Origin: Spirochaetota bacterium
Lineage (GTDB): Bacteria; Spirochaetota; UBA12135; COTS27; JAFLEE01
Direction of reading: 5' to 3'
Assembly (NCBI GenBank): GCA_017302015.1
Contig: JAFLEE010000003.1
Location: forward strand, 76,045 to 140,044
Length of the DNA: 64,000 nucleotides
Made by a program: the position numbers and the translations under genes. This document shows, one piece after another, positions 60,121 to 64,000 of this stretch; the stretch's first letter is position 1, and the number at the start of each line of letters is the position of its first letter. The notes under the pieces are model-generated. The model was not told where the DNA came from, made no database searches, and worked only from the letters and a program-made list of their open reading frames with translations.

Positions 60121-60963
60121 ATGGGACAATCGATCATGGCAGCAAAACGCGATTTCGGCCTCCGCTGGTGCTTTTCCACCCTCGGGTGCCCCGACTTAGG
60201 CCTCCCCTCGGCCTGCGATCTGGCCAACGCCTTCGGCGTCCGGCTCCTCGAACTCAGGTTCCTCGAGGGCCGGGCCGACCTCCCCGCCTATCTCGATTCC
60301 CGATTTCCCTCGGCCGGGGATGCCGCGGCGATCCTCTCCCGCGCCGGGGTGGGCGTGGCGAGCCTCGACACTTCTTTCCGCCTCATCGGGGGCGACGCCG
60401 CGTCACGCGAAGAACTCGTGGGCTTCGCCCACTGGGCCGAGGCCCTCGGTGTGCCGCGCCTGCGCGTCTTCGACGGGGGCCGCAAGGGCGAGCCCTTCAC
60501 CACCGCCCTTCGGGAAGAGGCCTGGGCCACTTGGTCTTGGTGGCAGGCCCTGCGGGAAAAAAACGGCTGGCGGGTCGACCTCATGATCGAGACCCACGAT
60601 GTCCTCGCCTCCGCCTCGGCGGTGGGGTTCTGGGCCGAACGGGCGGGCACCCAACCCGACCTCCTGTGGGACAGTTACCACACCTGGGCGGTGGGGGGAA
60701 ATACGCCCAAGCAATTCTGGAGCGAGCACCACCCGCGCATCGCCCATATCCACGTGAAAGACGGCCTCGGCGCCGGCGCCGACGGCAAGGCCCGCTACGC
60801 TCTCTTCGGCGGGGGCCAATTCCCCCTCGCCTCGCTCCTGGAAACCCTCCAGGCCGAGGGGTTCCGCGGCCCCGTCAGCGTCGAGTGGGAGCGGAAATGG
60901 CACCCCGAACTTCCCCCATTGGAGGAGTGCCTGCGTAGTTTGAAGCGATTGGGGTGGATGTAG
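60121..60963 (+). CDS. Sugar phosphate isomerase/epimerase-like TIM-barrel protein
   Basis: 280 residues, xylose-isomerase-like TIM barrel (AP endonuclease family 2). LRVFDGG, MIETHDVLASAS, LLWDSYHTWAVGG, HIHVKDGLGAGADGKA and SVEWERKWHPELP carry the metal-binding Glu, Asp, His and Glu ends of strands. Such enzymes interconvert keto/aldo sugars or epimerise them. It is divergent from the HTH-less LacI-type gene and 3' of the GH4 region, so it likely belongs to the same sugar pathway. An alternative start is ATG 60136. Confidence 0.85.
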   Translation: MGQSIMAAKRDFGLRWCFSTLGCPDLGLPSACDLANAFGVRLLELRFLEGRADLPAYLDSRFPSAGDAAAILSRAGVGVASLDTSFRLIGGDAASREELVGFAHWAEALGVPRLRVFDGGRKGEPFTTALREEAWATWSWWQALREKNGWRVDLMIETHDVLASASAVGFWAERAGTQPDLLWDSYHTWAVGGNTPKQFWSEHHPRIAHIHVKDGLGAGADGKARYALFGGGQFPLASLLETLQAEGFRGPVSVEWERKWHPELPPLEECLRSLKRLGWM

Positions 60964-61052
60964 GGGGACCTTCGAGCCCCACTCCTCGAGCAAGTCCTTG
61001 GGGCGCGAGATCGGCTACGTGATTCGGTTGAGTCGCGCAAAGAACGGCCCGC

Positions 61053-61880
61053 TCACACCCACTCTTCGCTCTTCAGCTCCCCCTCGAGCGACACCACGAC
61101 GGCCTTGAGCGGAATCTTGCGGGAGGCCTTCGCGATCCCCTCCTGGGCGAGTTGGAGCAGGCCGCGGCAACAGGGCACTTCCATGATCATCACGGTGAGG
61201 GTATTGATCTTCGCTTCCTCCACCATGGCCGTGATCTTTTGGAGGTAGATCTCCTGGCCATCGTCGAGCTTCGGGCAGGCGATGGCGAGTTTTTTCCCGG
61301 CGAGCCATTTGCCGTGGAAATCGCCCACGGCGAACGCCACGCAATCGGCGGCGAGGAGCACGTCGGCCCCCCGGTACTGGGGGGCCATGGGGCTGACGAG
61401 GTGGAGTTGGACGGGCCAATGGGTGAGGGCGCTGGGCGACCCGGCGGAAACGGGCTGGGCGCTGGGCGCGAAGACCGCGGAACGCGAACCGGGGCAGCCC
61501 GCGTGGGCGCCGTGGACGGGTTGGGATTCGAGGCTCATGGGGATCTCCTTCTTCTTCAGGTAGGCGAGGGCTTGGGCGTGGTAGGCGTCTTCACCGTGGT
61601 CTTTCAGGTGGGCCAGATGGGCTTGGATGACCTTGGGCCCCTGGCGCACCAGATTCTCCATCACCTTCTCCTCGTCATAGGCCTCGGCTTCCCGCTCCTC
61701 GATGGTGATGGCATGGACGGGGCATTCGCCGAGGCAGGCGCCCAGACCATCGCAGAGCAGATCGCTGACCAGGCGCGCCTTCCCTTCGATGACCTGGATG
61801 GCCCCTTCCGGGCAGCCGGGGATGCACTCACCGCACCCGTTGCAGAGCGACTCATCGATGGTGATCAGTTTTCTTTTCAT
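61053..61880 (-). CDS. Dicluster [4Fe-4S] ferredoxin-domain protein
   Basis: 275 residues. Two clusters in the N-terminal ~65 residues: CNGCGECIPGCPEGAI and CDGLGACLGECPVHAI, each CxxCxxC(x3)CP-like (the second has CxxxxxCxxxCP). The C-terminal ~160 residues contain ADCVAFAVGDFHGKWLAGKKLAIACPKLDD and the pair CC in VPCCRGLLQL. Homologous to ferredoxin proteins common in anaerobes, function in electron transfer not defined. The start at ATG 61880 follows an AT-rich stretch that probably contains the promoter. Confidence 0.88.
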   Translation of the reverse strand: MKRKLITIDESLCNGCGECIPGCPEGAIQVIEGKARLVSDLLCDGLGACLGECPVHAITIEEREAEAYDEEKVMENLVRQGPKVIQAHLAHLKDHGEDAYHAQALAYLKKKEIPMSLESQPVHGAHAGCPGSRSAVFAPSAQPVSAGSPSALTHWPVQLHLVSPMAPQYRGADVLLAADCVAFAVGDFHGKWLAGKKLAIACPKLDDGQEIYLQKITAMVEEAKINTLTVMIMEVPCCRGLLQLAQEGIAKASRKIPLKAVVVSLEGELKSEEWV

Positions 61881-61941
61881 AGTAAATGACCTATATTTAT
61901 CTAAATTATCCATTATGTCTAGTATGAAATCAAGGGTATTG

Positions 61942-62085
61942 CTGCCCCCCTCACCCCCCAGCCCCCTCTCCAATCCTGGAGAGGGGGGGGGAAGATGGGG
62001 ATCCAGAACGGGGTTCGCGGTATCACTCTCTTCCTCTTCACCCCCTTCTCCAGTCTTGGAGAAGGGGGCCGGGGGGATGAGGCAG
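61942..62085. repeat. Palindromic repeat element of two inverted hairpin units (REP/BIME- or MITE-like)
   Basis: Unit 1 folds as CCCCCTCTCC-AATCCT-GGAGAGGGGG (61962-61987); unit 2 as CCCCCTTCTCCA-GTCT-TGGAGAAGGGGG (62041-62068). The outer ends, CTGCC (61942) and GGCAG (62085), are also complementary, and the whole 144 bp forms one large imperfect dyad. It lies between a ferredoxin-type gene and an exported protein gene. Confidence 0.8.
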
Positions 62086-62166
62086 AACTTATCCAAGCTG
62101 CAGGGCAACCGATATTGTATGGATGACCGATGGCTCGTCCACGAAGTCACGGCCGAGGTTTTCCAT

Positions 62167-63309
62167 ATGCCGCTTCATTGTCTAAGAAATTGGGCGATTT
62201 TCCTTGCCCTCATCCTCACGGCCTCCGCGGCGCCTTGGAAGCACCCCCAGGGATGGTGGATCGACCCGCCGGTGGGATGGAGCAGCGAGACGAATGAGGG
62301 GCCCGCCCTGATCGGATTTTCCGACCCCGAGGGGCTCGCCCGGTTCCAGGTCTTCACCTTCGATGCGGGGCGCTTCTCGGACCTTCCGGCCCTCGAGGCT
62401 TTTTTCTCCAACCGCCTCAAGTGGAGCGGTGAAATCATGCCCATCCCTTGGGGGCCTTGGTCGTGCTCCCTGGCCTTGGGGAAGAGCGCCCTCGCAGCCG
62501 AACCCTTCACCGTCATCGCCGGCTTTTGGCACCACCCCGAATTGGGGAGCCGGGTGGCCTGGGGGACGGTACCCGAAAGGCAGGCGTCCACGCGGGAAGG
62601 TTCCATGCTTTCGGTCATCGATTCGATCGCGCCGGAACACGCCCGGCGCTACGAGCCCGGGCTCGTGGGCCGGGGAAGGGGCGGCTTCGACGGGCCCCGG
62701 CCGGCGGTGAACCTCCGCTTCGGGGGCGAGATCCTGCGCGCCGACCTCCGCCCGGCCGAGATCGAATCGGCCCGCAGGGTCGTGCGCCGCGAGCGAGACC
62801 TGCTCCTGCGCTACGCGGATGCCGGGCGGGAGGCGCAGTACGAGGCGATGGGCCGCTTCTACCGCATCGTCTACCGAAACGCCTGGAGCGGCCTGGAGAC
62901 CTTCGCCGGGAGCCTCGAGGGCTTCTTCCGCCACCGCGCCATGGGCGATGCGGAGAAGGTCGGCTTCCTCACCGGGGCGATCTTCCTCTACGAGGACGGG
63001 ACCAACCGCAGCGACGCCCTCGAGACCCCGTTCGATATGCTCCTCCAAGAGAGCGGGGATTGCGATAGCAAGACGCTCTTCCTCACCCTCCTTTTAAACC
63101 GCCTCGGGGTCGAGGGCGAGTTCCTGTTCTCATTGGAGGACCACCACGCCTTCATCGGCCTCCCGGCGCGCTACCTGACCGGCAAGCAGACGCCCTTCCT
63201 CACGGGCCTGCGGGGAACGCCCCTCGTGGGCATAAATATGGTCCAGCACCCGGTGACCAATTTCTACCGCAGCGACCGCTGGCGCGCCATCGAATTGCGC
63301 ATGGACTGA
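62167..63309 (+). CDS. Exported transglutaminase-like protein
   Basis: 380 residues, ATG 62167 with signal peptide (NWAIFLALILTASAA). The C-terminal part carries QESGDCDSKTLFLTLLLNRLGVEGEFLF and the His of HHAFIGL, the Cys-His arrangement of the transglutaminase-like (papain-like) fold; Asp in the usual third position is not obvious. The N-terminal ~170 residues form a beta-rich domain (WWIDPPVGWSSETNEGP). Probably a periplasmic protease or amidase-like protein; substrate unknown. It converges with the M23 peptidase gene. Confidence 0.72.
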   Translation: MPLHCLRNWAIFLALILTASAAPWKHPQGWWIDPPVGWSSETNEGPALIGFSDPEGLARFQVFTFDAGRFSDLPALEAFFSNRLKWSGEIMPIPWGPWSCSLALGKSALAAEPFTVIAGFWHHPELGSRVAWGTVPERQASTREGSMLSVIDSIAPEHARRYEPGLVGRGRGGFDGPRPAVNLRFGGEILRADLRPAEIESARRVVRRERDLLLRYADAGREAQYEAMGRFYRIVYRNAWSGLETFAGSLEGFFRHRAMGDAEKVGFLTGAIFLYEDGTNRSDALETPFDMLLQESGDCDSKTLFLTLLLNRLGVEGEFLFSLEDHHAFIGLPARYLTGKQTPFLTGLRGTPLVGINMVQHPVTNFYRSDRWRAIELRMD

Positions 63310-63325
63310 GGCTTCGGCGCCCGCG

Positions 63326-64000
63326 TCAGGGCGCGAAGCGGGGGTCCAAGTCGATGAGGTTGAGGCCGTCGACGATGACGCCGCCGACCCGCACTTCGAA
63401 ATGCAGGTGGGGCCCCGTGGAGAGGCCGGTGGTGCCGACCTCGCCGATCTTCTGCCCCGCCACCACCCAATCGCCCTCGCGCACGATGCGCCGCGAGAGA
63501 TGCCAATAACTGCTGAGCACGCCCCCGCCGTGGTCGACCACGATGAGTTCGCCCCGCAGGCGACCGAGCCCCGAATGGCAGACTTGGCCGCGGTTGATGG
63601 CGAAGACCGGGGTGCCCTCGTCCATGGGGAAATCCACGCCCTTATGGTAGGAACGGGCCCCGGTGTCGTATTCCCGCAATTTGCCGAACTCGGAAATCAC
63701 CGTGCGTTCGGGCACCGGGAGGGCCCAGGGGCCCCGGGAGAGGAGCTCCGGGCTGAAGGGTCGGGCGAAGAACCGGCGGAAATAATCGTTTTCCCGGCGA
63801 ATCGCCTCGCCGTCGTCGAGCAGCGAGCCTTTCCCGCTGGGCCCGAGGCGCACGAATCCGGTGGGAATTCGATTGGGCCCCTTGACGGGGAGCGTCCATT
63901 TCTGGAGCACCATGCGTGTCTGGAATTTCCAGACGAGTTCCGCCGGGGGCGATTCCAGGTCGATCCCGACGCAAATAAGGAACGAACGCGACCCGCTCTC
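63326..64000 (-). CDS. M23-family metallopeptidase, 5' end outside window
   Basis: The frame is open to the right edge, so the N-terminus (signal peptide and part of the domain before) is missing; 224 residues are seen. The catalytic core is H-K-G-V-D-F-P near the middle (SYHKGVDFPMDEGTPVFA, the HxxxD motif) and HLHFEV (second zinc site) near the end, with TSGLSTGPHLHFEVRVGG-like pattern (here TTGLSTGPHLHFEV). It cleaves peptidoglycan cross-links or pentaglycine-type bonds in relatives. An in-frame ATG at 63913 exists but the upstream frame continues with coding character. Confidence 0.85.
   Translation of the reverse strand, partial: ESGSRSFLICVGIDLESPPAELVWKFQTRMVLQKWTLPVKGPNRIPTGFVRLGPSGKGSLLDDGEAIRRENDYFRRFFARPFSPELLSRGPWALPVPERTVISEFGKLREYDTGARSYHKGVDFPMDEGTPVFAINRGQVCHSGLGRLRGELIVVDHGGGVLSSYWHLSRRIVREGDWVVAGQKIGEVGTTGLSTGPHLHFEVRVGGVIVDGLNLIDLDPRFAP

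Overview
The window is a GC-rich, gene-dense bacterial chromosome segment with no rRNA, tRNA, CRISPR array, insertion sequence or phage gene that I could recognise. The best taxonomic reading is a member of the Spirochaetota. The flagellin at 41.3 kb has the full sequence character of spirochaetal periplasmic FlaB filament proteins, the lysyl-tRNA synthetase is the class I type that spirochaetes share with archaea, and a Lol lipoprotein-sorting pair, TonB/ExbD and a TonB-dependent receptor point to a two-membrane envelope. Dicluster ferredoxin chemistry suggests an anaerobic or facultative life. The species is not identifiable by eye.

Left part (1-16.9 kb) is the replication-origin neighbourhood: dnaA (partial, leftward) back to back with rpmH-rnpA-yidD-yidC-jag, then mnmE-mnmG-rsmG-parA-parB rightward, with two parS sites, one inside parB and one nested in the loop of the bidirectional terminator shared with the convergent gene for RNase J. 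mnmE carries a one-base frameshift in a C run. Then come ychF and rpsU (leftward), an apparent decayed fragment of aspS, thpR, a small unknown ORF, aspS, ybeY, an FtsB/DivIC-like protein and the tmRNA gene ssrA (tag AISAEENLALAA).

Middle part (18-42 kb) holds an ABC-F ATPase overlapping a LacI regulator, an Rrf2 regulator, potA-potB of a polyamine transporter (the matching potC-potD lie 29 kb away on the other strand), two uncharacterised proteins, and a run of six exported proteins on one strand (26.1-32.8 kb: FecR domain, FlgT-like, two lipoproteins including a MORN-type one, a CsgG-like plus beta-barrel protein, and a further lipoprotein). This run is the most interesting uncharacterised block. 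It is followed by comM, a DUF2225-like protein, murF, class I lysS, a TonB-dependent receptor and flaB behind a dyad-rich upstream region.

Right part (42-64 kb) holds a TIR-like nucleotide-binding-domain protein, a GH2 beta-mannosidase, a small CxxC protein, a TrmH-type methyltransferase, lolD-lolC, murJ-exbD-tonB, potC-potD, a peptide-type solute-binding lipoprotein and a histidine phosphatase. A sugar-use island follows (LacI, AraC, GH4 glycosidase, a LacI-type sensor lacking its DNA-binding domain, and a xylose-isomerase-like TIM barrel). Last come a ferredoxin-type protein, a palindromic repeat element, a transglutaminase-like exported protein and a partial M23 peptidase running off the right edge.

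Recurrent promoter style: several genes are preceded by an extended -10 (TGn then TATAAT, TAGAAT, TAAAAT or TATCAT) with no clear -35, and some leaders are so short that the mRNAs may be leaderless.
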